Source: Canna indica
Lineage: Eukaryota; Streptophyta; Magnoliopsida; Zingiberales; Cannaceae
Direction of reading: 5' to 3'
DNA: 64,000 nt
NCBI GenBank assembly: GCA_034359265.1
Contig: CP136898.1
Span: forward strand, 684,501 to 748,500
A program made the position numbers and the translations under genes. Below are positions 12,150 to 23,289 of the stretch, in pieces; within the stretch, counting starts at the first letter, position 1; the number at the start of each line of letters is the position of its first letter. The notes below the pieces were generated by a model that searched no databases, was not told the DNA's origin, and was given only the letters and a program-made list of their open reading frames with translations.

Positions 12150-12791
12150 ATGTCGGCGAAGGACTGCAGCAACGAGGGGCACTGCGACCAGCGGAAGCCG
12201 CCGTACCGCCGCGCCTTGGCAGCCGTCTTCCTCTTCATCATCCTCGTTCTCCTCGTCATCCTCATCATCTGGCTCGTCCTCCGCCCCTCCCAGCCAAGGT
12301 TCTACCTCCAAGACACCTCCATCTCCCAGCTCAACCTCACCGTCGTCGCCGGTGATGCCGCCACCAACCTCCTCACCACCGTCATGCAGGTCACCCTCTC
12401 CTCCCGCAACCCCAACGACCGCGTCGGCATATACTATGACAAGCTCGCCGCCTTCGCCGCCTACAAGGGGCAGCAGATCACCGCCGCCACGGTTCTCTCC
12501 GCCGGCTACCAGGGTCACAACGACGTCGCCGTGTGGTCGCCCTACCTGTACGGCGCCTCCGTCCCGTTGGCGCCGTACCTGGCCGTCTCCCTCGACCAGG
12601 ACAAGGCGGCGGGGCTCGTGCTGGTTTCCGTGAAGGTGGATGGACGGCTCCGGTGGAAGGTCGGGACGTGGATCTCCAGGCACTACCACCTCCAGGCCAA
12701 TTGCCCGGCCTTCGTCACGATCGTCAACGAGAAAGGCAACTCGCCGGCGTTCCACTTCCAGCAGGTCTCCGCATGTACTGTCAACGTCTGA
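12150..12791 (+). CDS. NDR1/HIN1-like (LEA-2) membrane protein, NHL1/NHL12-type
   Basis: 213-residue intronless protein. An N-terminal cytosolic stretch is followed by one transmembrane segment (about residues 23-45) and an extracytosolic LEA-2/WHy-type beta-sandwich domain. Family hallmarks seen: RPSQPRFYL just after the membrane segment, SSRNPNDRVGIYYDKL, and YQGHNDVAVWSPYLYG. NHL proteins are plasma-membrane proteins related to NDR1, often induced by pathogens or viruses. The start was set at MSAKDCSNEG (12150). The open frame continues 53 codons upstream, but that part is AT-rich leader-like sequence, and homologues begin with a short polar tail before the membrane segment. Strongly GC-rich coding sequence in AT-rich surroundings. 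Biochemical function unknown. Confidence 0.92.
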   Translation: MSAKDCSNEGHCDQRKPPYRRALAAVFLFIILVLLVILIIWLVLRPSQPRFYLQDTSISQLNLTVVAGDAATNLLTTVMQVTLSSRNPNDRVGIYYDKLAAFAAYKGQQITAATVLSAGYQGHNDVAVWSPYLYGASVPLAPYLAVSLDQDKAAGLVLVSVKVDGRLRWKVGTWISRHYHLQANCPAFVTIVNEKGNSPAFHFQQVSACTVNV

Positions 12792-13400
12792 ACGCCGACG
12801 ATGTACGGTGGCGCGCGATATCTGTTATTAGAAGAATTAATTGATGGAGATGTACTAATTAATCTCCAAGCTTAAATTTGTAGCTCAAATTCCTGCATGC
12901 AACAATATTAGTAGTTACTGTACATCTTGATCATGATCATGCTCAGTTGCTCACCTGCTCCATATATGTTGTCTAATAAATTAAATACAATGATCATTTA
13001 CCTAATTAAGTACACTGTGATCATCATCTGGCTATAATGGATGCATGCAAACAGTCATAAATCTTTTTCTTTTGAGTACCATCATATCATATAGATATAT
13101 AAAAGTATATACAATGATCATGAATGACGAAGTGTTGCAGCTGCAAGGAATCAAACAGGATCAAAAGCGGATTCCAGGAAGAAGAAAAGGGAGATGAGGA
13201 GGATATGCATCATCATGGACCTCAAATGCTTCCAAAGATAAAAAAGATGAGGAATATATTAAAGCAGATATAAAAGAAAAGGCATAAATATATGCACGCA
13301 GGGCAAAAGAAATTAACCAGAGAAGAAACAAAATAAGTTAATTATTAGGCAGCTACCCAAATTTGCATGCTTCATTGTCTTCCTTGAACTAAGAAGAAAC
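12792..13400. other. Spacer between the two NHL genes
   Basis: 3' flank of the first NHL gene and distal promoter of the second. No other gene seen. Confidence 0.6.
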
Positions 13401-13460
13401 AGTCAATGTATAACAACGTTGACCATGACGTGGGTCAACCGGCGCTTCACTACGTTGACC
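13401..13460 (+). promoter_or_regulatory. W-box cluster upstream of the second NHL gene
   Basis: Within 60 bp there are AGTCAA (13401), TTGACC (13419), TGACGTGG (13426), GGTCAA (13433) and TTGACC (13455). TTGAC is the WRKY-binding W-box core; TGACG is the as-1/TGA-factor core and overlaps a G-box-like ACGTGG. The cluster lies 170-230 bp upstream of the ATG at 13628. WRKY and TGA control is inferred and would suit a pathogen-inducible NHL gene. Confidence 0.65.
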
Positions 13461-13627
13461 TTGGCAAATCGTACGTTATCCGTCGTAGCTTCTTCCAATC
13501 AGTCCCTGGTTTCAACCAAACAAATTAACAAATTAGCATCTCTCTCGATCTCTCTCTATTTATCTCCATATAATTCAGCTCAGTTATATTACAAACTAAA
13601 CCACTAGAAGGTCATCAGCTCGTTCCA

Positions 13628-14266
13628 ATGGCGGAATCCAAGGAAGCCAAGCGGAATCAGGGCTTCTACGGACCTTCAATCCGCGGCATCGATCCATACT
13701 CTCTCCTCTGCATGGCTTTCAGAGTCATCACCGCCATCATCATCGCCATCGGCGTCGTCGTCCTCGCCCTCTGGCTCCTCTATCAGCCCAACACCCTCAA
13801 AGTGTTCGTCGAGAAGGCCACCCTCGCCCGCTTCGACCTCGCCGAAAACGGCACCCTCTACTTCGACCTCACCCTCCAGATGAGCATCAGAAACCCTAAC
13901 AAGAAGTTCGACGTCTGCTACAAGAAGATGGACCTCAGCGCCTTGTACGACGGGTCGCGGTTCGGCTACTTGTCCCTTCCTCGTTCCCGGCAGCAACCGA
14001 AGACCACGATGGTGATCTCACCGGAGTTCCGAGGGCAGAATCTGGTGGTCGGGGCGGCGGAGAAGCATAAGAGGGAGGAGAGAGAGGGGTTCTTCTCTGT
14101 CGGTGTTAAGATTTACACCAAGGTGAGGTTGAAGATGTTCGTCGTCGAAAGCGCGGAGCACACGCCGGAGGTCGACTGCTACCTCAGGGTTCCGGCGCCG
14201 GCCAACGCCACCGCACTCGTCGTAGGGTTTAAGAGGACGGAGTGCAACGTAGATAGCTTTTCCTGA
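13628..14266 (+). CDS. NDR1/HIN1-like (LEA-2) membrane protein, NHL3/NHL10-type
   Basis: 212-residue intronless protein, the second of a tandem NHL pair. A polar N-terminus of about 30 residues is followed by one transmembrane segment (about 31-55, rich in I/V/A/L), then the LEA-2 domain with LARFDLAENGTLYFDLTLQ, the family motif IRNPNKKFDVCYKKMD, and FGYLSLP at the positions where YLS9/NHL10-type proteins have conserved blocks. The ATG at 13628 is the first in frame and sits directly before the polar tail. It differs from its neighbour at 12150 in the membrane-proximal region and C-terminus, so the two are old paralogues, not a recent duplication. A W-box cluster upstream suggests defence-related induction. 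The exact role of the family is not known. Confidence 0.9.
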   Translation: MAESKEAKRNQGFYGPSIRGIDPYSLLCMAFRVITAIIIAIGVVVLALWLLYQPNTLKVFVEKATLARFDLAENGTLYFDLTLQMSIRNPNKKFDVCYKKMDLSALYDGSRFGYLSLPRSRQQPKTTMVISPEFRGQNLVVGAAEKHKREEREGFFSVGVKIYTKVRLKMFVVESAEHTPEVDCYLRVPAPANATALVVGFKRTECNVDSFS

Positions 14267-14407
14267 TCATGGATTTATTGCTGTTCATATAATTAAATGA
14301 TAATATGAATGAATTATTAGCGATGAAATTTATTTTAATTACTTAACACTAAAATCTATAAATTTAAATGTTATTGCATTTAATTATGTAATAGATGAGT
14401 TGTCAAC

Positions 14408-14519
14408 CATGAGTAGCATAGTTGATGACAATATATTATATGTTGCCTGAAGATCTAGGATTCTGACTCTAGTATTATCACATATTGTGATTTTCTATTT
14501 TTGTTAAAAAAAATTACTT
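14408..14519 (+). mobile_element. Short tRNA-like SINE, degenerate
   Basis: About 110 bp with a Box A-like start (GAGTAGCATAGTTGATG) and a Box B-like GGATTCTGACTC. It ends in a TTTTTGTTAAAAAA tail and is bounded by imperfect direct repeats starting GATGAGTT (14394 and 14520). Similar in build and tail to the element at 28281-28376. Modest confidence because the ends are diverged. Confidence 0.4.
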
Positions 14520-14530
14520 GATGAGTTACA

Positions 14531-14964
14531 AATGTCAATAGGGCAGGTGAGGCGAGATAGGGCGGTTACAGGAGTGCCTCCCTACTATTCGTCCCGCAAA
14601 AGATATATGATAGAAATGAGTACCTGTCATGGGGGAGAGATCCTTACGAATATTTATAGGTATTTATGATAATTTAAAATTTTAAAATTATAATATTTTA
14701 TTATTATTCAGACTCACGATGATAAAAAAAAAGTCAACAAAATAAGTTCTAAGAAAAAAATTAGAATTTTTTAATTTATGTATACGAAGGTAGTTTTGTA
14801 ATTATATTTATATTTGCGGATAGCGGGTACTTGCAAATGAGTACTATAATATTCGTATTTGTCCTATATAATAAATGAGTAAAAAAATCTACAATATCTT
14901 CGCGAATAAAATATTAGTCATAATACCCGTAATACATGAATAAATATTTAGTATTATTGACATT
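14531..14964. mobile_element. Degenerate hAT-like MITE
   Basis: Bounded by a perfect 10-bp inverted repeat, AATGTCAATA (14531-14540) and TATTGACATT (14955-14964). The interior carries GGGTACTTGC-type motifs common in non-autonomous hAT elements of plants. No clear target duplication, probably because of decay and the SINE next to it. Non-coding. Confidence 0.45.
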
Positions 14965-14989
14965 CCTAGATAAGTGTAGCTGGTTGTAA

Positions 14990-15330
14990 AACATTAAATG
15001 GGTTAAGTCCATTGGGAAAATTTATTGGGCTGAAAGGACCGAAGATATTTGGGCCTAATTGGGCCAACAACAATTATTAGTTCAAGAGTACTGAAAAATA
15101 TTGCGATTTATTGAGTTGAATTGGGCCGGTCTATTCATTTGGGGCTCTATAAGGCCCATAATTTAATGGGCCGAATGGACCATATATTGACTAATTTTGT
15201 TGTGCTGAATTCATTGCGAGTGAATGGACCGGTGACATCGGGCTTAACTGACCCAATATCATAATATGATACGTTAAATGGCCGAAAATGTGTTGGGATG
15301 AATGGGCCCGATTAGATAGGTTTGACTAAA
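14990..15330. repeat. Degenerate GGGCC-rich repeat tract
   Basis: About 340 bp in which variants of TTGGGCCGAATGGACC recur every 20-40 bases in both arrangements (for example near 15050, 15120, 15165 and 15300). It may be a decayed tandem array or internal transposon sequence. TGGGCC is also the core of plant site II promoter elements, but the tract is 300 bp or more upstream of the SDR gene. Confidence 0.4.
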
Positions 15331-15641
15331 TTAAAACACTGTTGAAGAAGACATTTATAATTGATATTATGTGATAATATTGTTGAGACGTAGATGTCCA
15401 TGTAAACTTCGCCGACACGGCGCGACACGGCATGTGTTGAAAGCTGAAAGCATAACGCAAATCATGAGTATCATGTACGACGCCAATCTATTGACTTCAT
15501 ATATTAAAATTGCTTTTTAATTTCAGAGAAGTAACCTCATCTCCTCATCCTTTGACCTTTGCCAATATATTAATTGTTAAAGAGCGGAAGATTTTTAGCA
15601 TTCTGCATCGATCTGAATATTTCAAGTTCAAGTCGATCATC

Positions 15642-16530
15642 ATGGCAAGTGCTTCAGCTCTCTCATCAATGGCCAGAAGGTATTTATTTATTTATTTATT
15701 TTTTATGATTTGAATCTACTAATTAATTTGTACTACTTATTAGATTTGATATTCTTCTTAATTTGCGCAGACTCGAAGGCAAGGTGGCCGTGATCACTGG
15801 CGGCGCCAGTGGCATAGGGGAGTGCACAGCCAAGCTCTTCGCCCGGCACGGCGCCCGGGTCATCGTCGCCGACATCCAGGACGACAAGGGCCACGCGCTC
15901 TGCGGCGCCCTCGGCGGCGGAGCCTCCTACGTTCACTGCGACGTCACCGACGAGTCCGACGTCGCGCGCGCCGTCGACACCGCCGTCTCCCTCCACGGGA
16001 AACTGGACATCATGTTCAACAACGCCGGCATCATGGACCCGCCGACCGACGGCTTCCTGACGACGGAGAAGGCGGTGTTCGAGCGGTTGATGGCGACGAA
16101 CGCGCTGGGGGCGTTCCTGGGGACGAAGCACGCGGCGCGGGTGATGGTGCCGGCGCGAAGCGGGAGCATCGTGTCGACGGCGAGCGCGGCGTCGACGGTG
16201 GGAGGGATGGCGTCGGCGGCGTACACGTGCTCGAAGCACGCGGTGGTTGGGCTGATGCGGAGCGCGGCGGCGGAGCTGGGGAGGTACGGCGTCCGGGCCA
16301 ACTGCGTGTCGCCGTACGGGGTGGCGACGCCGCTTGGGTTGAAGGAGGCACCGCTGAGCGTGGAGGAGTACGAAGAGATTGTGGAGAAGATGGGAAACCT
16401 GAAGGGGGTACGGCTGAAGGCGGAGGACGTGGCGGAGGCGGTGGTCTACCTCGGCAGCGACGAGTCCAAGTACGTCAGCGGGCTCAATCTGATGGTCGAC
16501 GGAGCCATTACCGTTACCAAAGGACTCTAG
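15642..16530 (+). CDS. Short-chain dehydrogenase/reductase, SDR110C type
   Basis: NAD(P)-dependent oxidoreductase of the plant family that includes secoisolariciresinol dehydrogenase, momilactone A synthase-like and zerumbone synthase-like enzymes. Exons 15642-15679 and 15771-16530 give 265 residues, a normal length. Seen: cofactor motif TGGASGIG (22-29), acidic D47 typical of NAD preference, NNAG (96-99), Asn123, catalytic Ser151 and Tyr164-x3-Lys168 (YTCSK), and C-terminal YVSGLNLMVDG. The first exon gives a short Ala/Ser-rich lead (MASASALSSMARR) ahead of the conserved LEGKVAVITGG. Coding sequence is very GC-rich. The substrate cannot be read from sequence; related enzymes act on terpenoid, lignan or abscisic-acid-related alcohols. 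All catalytic residues are intact, so it is probably active. Confidence 0.9.
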
Positions 16531-17149
16531 TCTCAGATCTATATTTAACTTTAATCGCCTTTAACATTTTTTAATTTAAATAATGGAATTATCTATTTTC
16601 AGAAAGGAAAAACTAAATGGAACAGTAAGATTTGTGTGCTTTCTCAAATAAGATATTGAGGTCCATAAATGACCTCTAAATTCGCGATTTTTATGTTCTC
16701 TTCTCATCGTCTCACATAGTGATGGATTCAACTTAATCGTTTATACACACAATAAGTTTAGGGTACTTATCCATTGCTCCTGCTATCCTAGTCAAAGAAT
16801 AAATATTAATGGAAGAAAAATTTCGTTGCCATATTACTATACAGCTATACTCTAATTTTAATTTTGATTTCCTTCATGCATTAAATGCAACATTTTTTAC
16901 GCTCAAACCCAAACAGGCATGCATGGCAAGTGAAAAATCAGCCAACGTAGAGTTTGTAGATTTCACAATAAAACAAAAATGCTCTATTAGACGGCCACAA
17001 TGTAAGCCATTCATTAAGCCTTCTCATAACCAAAACTGGGGGGGAATGTAGAAGCAATAGTCTCTATGAATACTAGCTGTGACTTGGAGCATTTACAATT
17101 ATCCCACTTTACACATGAAAAGTTCTTCAGCAGCGTAACAGTCAATGCG
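16531..17149. other. Intergenic between SDR and DCP1 (tail to tail)
   Basis: Shared 3' flanks of two convergent genes. An 80-codon open frame at 16809-17051 (+) has no recognisable feature. Confidence 0.5.
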
Positions 17150-20100
17150 TCATGTATAGTGTGCATTAAGCAATTCGCGGTACACCATGTCAACGAAATC
17201 ATTATTCTGTAAGAGAATGCTGAAATAATCAGAAAAGTTCATCCCATAATGTTCTCAAATCAGATTACAACAAGTTCAAGAGCACTGGCGGTATAATAAT
17301 TAAAGACTTTCTCTATGCAGTATGCCCTAGTAAATTTCTACCATTTATTTTAGTAGAATTGACCTCATTTATTTAAAAAATCAAAAAGAAGTATGAAATA
17401 AATGATACTGACAATAGTTTCAAGCATCTAATTCGGTGTACCTATATACCACCTTTATTTACGTATAGAGCAAATAACAATCAAGGATTACCTGAACAAG
17501 CCTTAGCATAACATCACGGACTTTGTCTCTGGAAATAACTGGTTCATAGACAGGGACGGGGTTGAGAGATGAAGGCGGCAAAGGCGGTGGAAATGGTTGA
17601 AGCAATGGAGTGCCTATAGGTTTCTGCATGGTTACTGGAGGGAGTGGGCAAGTAGCAGGAATGATAGACGAAATTGGAGGCATTGCCAGTGCAGAAGAAA
17701 TGGGTGTGGACAAAAGATACAAAGGTTTCACAAGATTTGTTGCATGACCGTTTTCACTGGTAGATCCACAAGTATCAAGTGTGGGCATTATTACAGTAGA
17801 TGAAGTTAAAAGTGCCGTGGCAGAAGAAATAGTTGCATTTGCAGATGGAATTATACTTGGTGCATGGGAAGATAAAGTAATACTTGGAGTTGTGAGAGGT
17901 ATTTGTCCTATGCTTCCAAAATTTGACATATTTTCGTTCATAGCAGCCTGCAACCAAACAGCTTGTCACAGGGTTAAATATTTGGAAGATGATGCTTGTG
18001 AAAATAACACTGAAATTCTATCGAAGATGTGAAGGTAATATCATGTCAAGAAAGATTATTTTTTATATGAAGTACTTACGCTTATAAGGCTAGCTAATGG
18101 CTCATCAGGCGTGTCTGTAACTGCATCCGCTGCTGATAAAACTGGTGTTTCCAGAGGACCTTCAATCATTTCTGGGCTAGGTGCTGCTTCCAGCTCTTGG
18201 AATTCGCTGACCCAAAAAAAGAGGAAAACCTTGTCTTCAAACAGTCAGTTCATATAATAGAATCAAGAATTTCACACAAAATACATATACATAATGTCCT
18301 CTAAAATGGAAATAATAATTGACAAGTAAATAATAACACGATGGAGAGCTAAAGTTGGTAAGGGCAAGAAATACTAATACCATTTATCCACTAAATTAAA
18401 TTACTGGACAGTGCAAGGGGACAAAAAATGACAACATAAACTATTTGGGGTTAGCTACATAATCATTTCACACCCAGATGTCTAATTATACCAAGTACTT
18501 CTAAATCATTTTTTTATATCTTCAAACAAAGTTGTTTTTCTCCTTTAGACATGTCCATATCATCTCAGTCTATTTTTCTCTCATTTTATCCTGCATTGAA
18601 GAGGCACCTAGTTGCTCAGAAATGATATCTCTTATTCTTCCATTTCTAATAATCTTACTCATCCATCTGAACATTCTTATTTCTGCTACAATAATCTTTT
18701 GTATAAGCTATTTCTTATATCCCAACATTTTAATCCATAGGGCATAACGGCTCAATTTTTAAGAATTAATTTAAAATATATTTGTAATACCTTTAGTTTT
18801 TGCATGGGTACAAACACACTCCTAGATGGACACATACTATTTCTCCCAGAAAAGTGTGCTAAGTTTTCAGAAGCATCATGTTTGCAATCTATTAATGCAA
18901 GGCGTAACGCTTAGCTATCTTCACATGCCGTGTTAGCAATAACCTGGAATGTGTAAGAAATGCTTAGACCTTCTGGATGAATTAGAAGCTAATAATAACA
19001 CTTTCCCTTAAAATTAAAATGATGGCAAATGAAGTGTGTGTTTGGAATTATGGATAGAGGGTTATGAAAGGAGGGGGAGGGAAAGGGGAGAACAATATCT
19101 CATTTGAAAGTTTTTATTAAAGGACTAAAGGAGAGGAAACAAAATCTATTTTCATCCATCTCCTCTCATTTACATAATTTTCAAACCCTTCGAATTGGAG
19201 GAATTAGGAGGGTTAGTTGTTAATTAGTTATATAAAGGAGGATTTCAAAATTTTACCTTCTTAGTATTAAAACTAACTATTTAGTTAAAAGGATACCATG
19301 GTCTACAAAATATTATAACCTCCCCTTTACTTTATTGATAACTCGCAAACAAGAGTACTTTCTCCTCCCCTATCATCCCTCTTCCCTTTCTCTCCATTGA
19401 TAAAAAAAAAACCAAACTAGGCCTAAAAGTAAAACATACAAACCTCAGCTAGTAATGAAAAATTTTAAAAAGTGTTTGCCACGTAATATTGATCATGTGC
19501 GCAAACGTACCAAGGATTGGTCCACTACCCATGTGCAAAAAGAAGTCAGGGTATAGTATAAAATTAGACCATTATATTTTCAGCAACCAAAGGCATTTAA
19601 TTGTGCTTTCATAAAATGTAATCATCATCAAGCATAACACGAAAAACAAAATCTAGTAGAAATTGAATTTTATAGGTGACAGATGATATTTGCCGAAAAC
19701 CCTACAAAAAAGCTTCCTGAAAGAATAAAAAGATGCAATTTTGCATAGCATTATATACGTGCAAACAAAAATCTATATTATAGTACCAAGAAAAATTTCC
19801 CAACAGATAATAGAGAAGACGTTAGGAACTACAATTCTACAAGGTATATTTAATCTATGGCTACTGCATGTACCTTTTGTTTGAAGATACTTTGGGCTTT
19901 GGAAGTACTTTTGCATAAGCATTAAGTATCCTGACTTGGAAAATAAATTAATCAAAATCAATGACACAATATAACCTTGCGCATCTCACACCATATAGTT
20001 GCAAAAACATGAGAGAATAAAGATGATTAGAATTTCAAAGAATGAGTCGTCATATGAACATTAAAGACTAAAGAGTGAATAAGATCACTAAAGAATAAGG

Positions 20101-21966
20101 CGATAAAGGCTACAGCATATGGACCCTGGGCATGAAATGTAAATATCAATCCTATGAATCAGAAGATTATATCTCCTTTGTCAGCTGGAAACTAGTCATA
20201 ACTAATCATCTTTGAAGACATTAAAATAGATATTTTGGATCACATGGGGAAGTAAACTAATTAGTCAAAGCCCTTATCATTCATCCATAAAAGCTGTGTC
20301 ATCAACATCAATGTATATGTGCAAGAAAACAATTATAGAAAATGGAAACATGGTAAAGGATACAATGAGCACGAATCATACAACATTTTCACAATGCCTC
20401 TTACATAAACAAAACATAAATTTTGAATGATAGCTGTTAATTGCTTATATAACATGTGCAAATGAGTATTCCATTAATATCAGTTGAGTTTTCCAGTTAC
20501 ACCAAACCTATTAAGCACTTATGACAAACACACTTGCTACAGAATCTGGTAAAAACATAAAAGATAGAATAGCATGCCAACAAGCAGAAAATGAAAATAA
20601 GAAGATTATATACCTGCTTAAAAGATTTGATATTGCTTCACATTCATATGAATTATAAAACCATATACCATTCACTTCTTGAGCTGCATTTCGGTATAAG
20701 ATATAGGGAACCTGAACTTCATACTCGAAATCACCCAAGATATTCTCTACTAGATTCTCTGAATATAATAGACATGAAAAGATATAGCTCAATTTATATC
20801 TCGAAGCACATATCAAGCATGTAAAGATGCTACTAACCCTCAATGAAATATGTATGCTGAAGCAATAGATTCAAAAAATTATAATGGAAGTTCTCATAAT
20901 AATACATAGGTAATCTGCAGAGGTTTATGAATAACTCCTAAGGCTTAATCAAAAGATTTATCACCTCAGGTGTTTAACATAACTTGTACACCAGAAGAAA
21001 TAGAGGGAAAAAGTTTCACAGTTGTCTACATACCAAACTAGATTTCTAAGAGGTTAGCCTTTATAGAGTTCTTTTATAACAATCCACATTACTTTCTTGT
21101 TGATCTTCCATGTTAAGGGGCATAACATTTTATCAGCTCGACTTGCATGTCAGGTTGCAACATACATCTAACCACAGCAATCCTTGTTCATTTGAGGACT
21201 AATTTTGTAATGACATAACTGTAGCCAACTACTACATTATATACTTGCAGTGGTAATGACTAAAAAAGGAAATGATTTCCATAGACAAATACAAAACCTG
21301 TATTGCGCCGGTTCATGACAATGAACTGAAATCTAGGTTGTGCATTCCTGCGAAGAAAAAAAATGAACCATACTAATTAGTGATTGTTAGCAAATTAATA
21401 AAAAAAGAGTAAAGAACAGTACCTCGAAACATTAATGTAAATCAACCGAACAAAAGTCGAAAAATAAGTTTCGATGCGAATCATTTCGTTTAGGGACGAA
21501 GCAAGAAAATGATGAAAGAAAAGAAAAATAAGCATCGTTAGGAAGTTCAATTAGCAAAACGAGAAAATCGTCGAGGGAAATCTAATTCCAAGCTAGAAAA
21601 TATCCACTTCAAGCTGGTCGAAGGATAAGGAAATTCGCAATCACCTTTTGACTACAAAGAGCGTTCCCTCGACATCCTTCCGGCTCTGGAGAAGGAAAAT
21701 GAAAGAAAAAACAAATCTAATCAGACGGCCGGGAACGAACAAGACCATACGAAGAACTGAATCACTTGAGGAGAATGGGGAGGAAGCTCAGGGGTACATC
21801 ACCGCACCCATTGGTTTTTATCTACATCGAACTCGTACAAGGTGACGTGCGCGGCGGTCATGAGGATCTCCATCACGAAGGGGTCGATCCTCTGGAGGAC
21901 GGTGAGATTGAGGGCCTTGGTGCATTGCTGATCAAGATTGGGCGTCAGCTTTCCGCTCTGCGACAT
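17150..21966 (-). CDS. DCP1: mRNA-decapping enzyme subunit DCP1
   Basis: Activator subunit of the DCP2 decapping complex in cytoplasmic processing bodies; removes the 5' cap in mRNA decay. Coding exons (5' to 3'): 21966-21808, 21685-21645, 21347-21298, 20758-20614, 19930-19874, 18206-18080, 17947-17492, 17206-17150; frames join cleanly to 363 residues, close to plant DCP1. The EVH1-type domain fills about residues 10-140, with LNLTVLQRIDPFV, DVEGTLFVVKR, QPRFQFIVMNRRN and the proline-motif-binding face YRNAAQEVNGIWFYN. A Ser/Thr/Pro-rich linker with a polyproline stretch follows. The last exon gives the C-terminal helix with DFVDMVYRELLNAHYT, used for trimerisation in DCP1 proteins. The first intron is about 120 bp; a MITE-like insert lies in the intron between exons 5 and 6. 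Confidence 0.95.
19035..19425. mobile_element. MITE-like insert in a DCP1 intron
   Basis: Left end GTGTTTGGAATTATGG and right end, reverse complement TAGTTTGGTTTTTTTTT, open inverted GGAGAGGAAAGG-type purine and pyrimidine tracts. The ends resemble GTTTGG-ended miniature elements of plants. The target duplication is not clear. It lies inside the intron between DCP1 exons 18080-18206 and 19874-19930. Confidence 0.4.
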
Positions 21967-23289
21967 CGTCATCCGGTGTAAGCCGCAAATCCTAAGCCCA
22001 ACATCTAATTCTTGGAGAACAGAGGGAAGGGATTCGTCGCCGGTGAGGGTGACGAAATGGAGGGAATGGAGGACGGCAAGGCAAAGCGGGGTCTTTATTT
22101 TATCGACGCAATTCGATCGATTCGGTGCAATGGAAACGAGATCCTACGGTGGAGAATTTGTTTAACTATAAGAGTGAACGGTACAGATTAAGTTCCTGTG
22201 AAGCATGAATGAACTAAAACGCATTTGCATCCAGATAGGTAGCCAATTAGTAAATATACCACTTAGCACTTTTCGCTTCTTTTTAAAATGGAATCTAAAG
22301 TGAATCGTATATTCTTGACCACGTGGCATTTTTCTCCCTCCTTGTATTAAATTTGCAGTAGCGCAATGATAAATATTCTTTTTTTTTAAAATTGCAAGTT
22401 GACATGCTACAAACCATAGCATTTCTGATGCAAATTTTTTAGACATTTCCTGATATTCGAGGCTAAGGGAAAAATACAGCTTAATGAACAAACAAAAGAG
22501 CCAAAAAGAGAATTAATACACTATCAAAAGTAATAAAAAAAAGAATTAATTCACTATGGGAGCACATTTGCTTCTCGGAATAAAAAAGGATGAGATAAGA
22601 ATTAGATATAATTCCCTTGTTTTATTTGATGCTTAAATTAAAATATATATATATAAATTAATATTATATTTCATATATACATTGAATAATTTTTTTTTAT
22701 TCAATTCTTAATTAAATTGAAGGGTCTATATTTGAAAAACTATTATTTACTGCAACTATTATCTCTTTTTTTTTTAACAAAAATAAAAAATCGTAATAAA
22801 TGATCATAAAAAGGTTACCACCAACTTATGCTACTCAAAATTGACAACTGTTATCTCACTTGAAAGAAAGAAACAAAAACAATGCAAAGAATCATAAAAA
22901 CTAACTAAAATCTAGTATATATCCAATAAATTTGTGCCTTATTAACTTGATAACCAAAAGAAGAATTCTATCTTTATTCAGTATCAACTTATTGTACAAG
23001 AACACGCAGACTTATTAGAGATAGAGAATTGAGCATTGCATAATAAAACCAAAGTCACATGAAATCAGATGATTGAGTAGAAGCTACTAAACCATTGGCC
23101 TTCTTTATCTCACGCCCGATAGAGTAAAATTGGTCGCCAGAAATATTCATTCTGGTTGTGATAGTGCAACAACTTCAGTTATCCACTGTGTTACGTAGGT
23201 AGGTAAAAAAAAAAGATAGTTCACTATGTTGAACATCATATTCACATTCACCATTGATTATGGTACAGCATACATGCATTTCATCTCTA
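21967..23289. other. Intergenic: DCP1 promoter and VAMP727 3' flank
   Basis: GC-richer leader for about 150 bp next to DCP1, then AT-rich. No gene or clear transposon recognised. Confidence 0.5.

Noticed and set aside
12141..12755. 204-codon minus-strand frame over the first NHL gene
   Set aside because: Glu/Asp/Gly-rich antisense shadow of a GC-rich gene.
15822..16574. 250-codon plus-strand frame over the SDR exon
   Set aside because: Shadow frame, Arg/Gly-rich; the SDR catalytic motifs lie in the other frame.
16809..17051. 80-codon open frame between SDR and DCP1
   Set aside because: No features and AT-rich; lies in the shared 3' flank of convergent genes.
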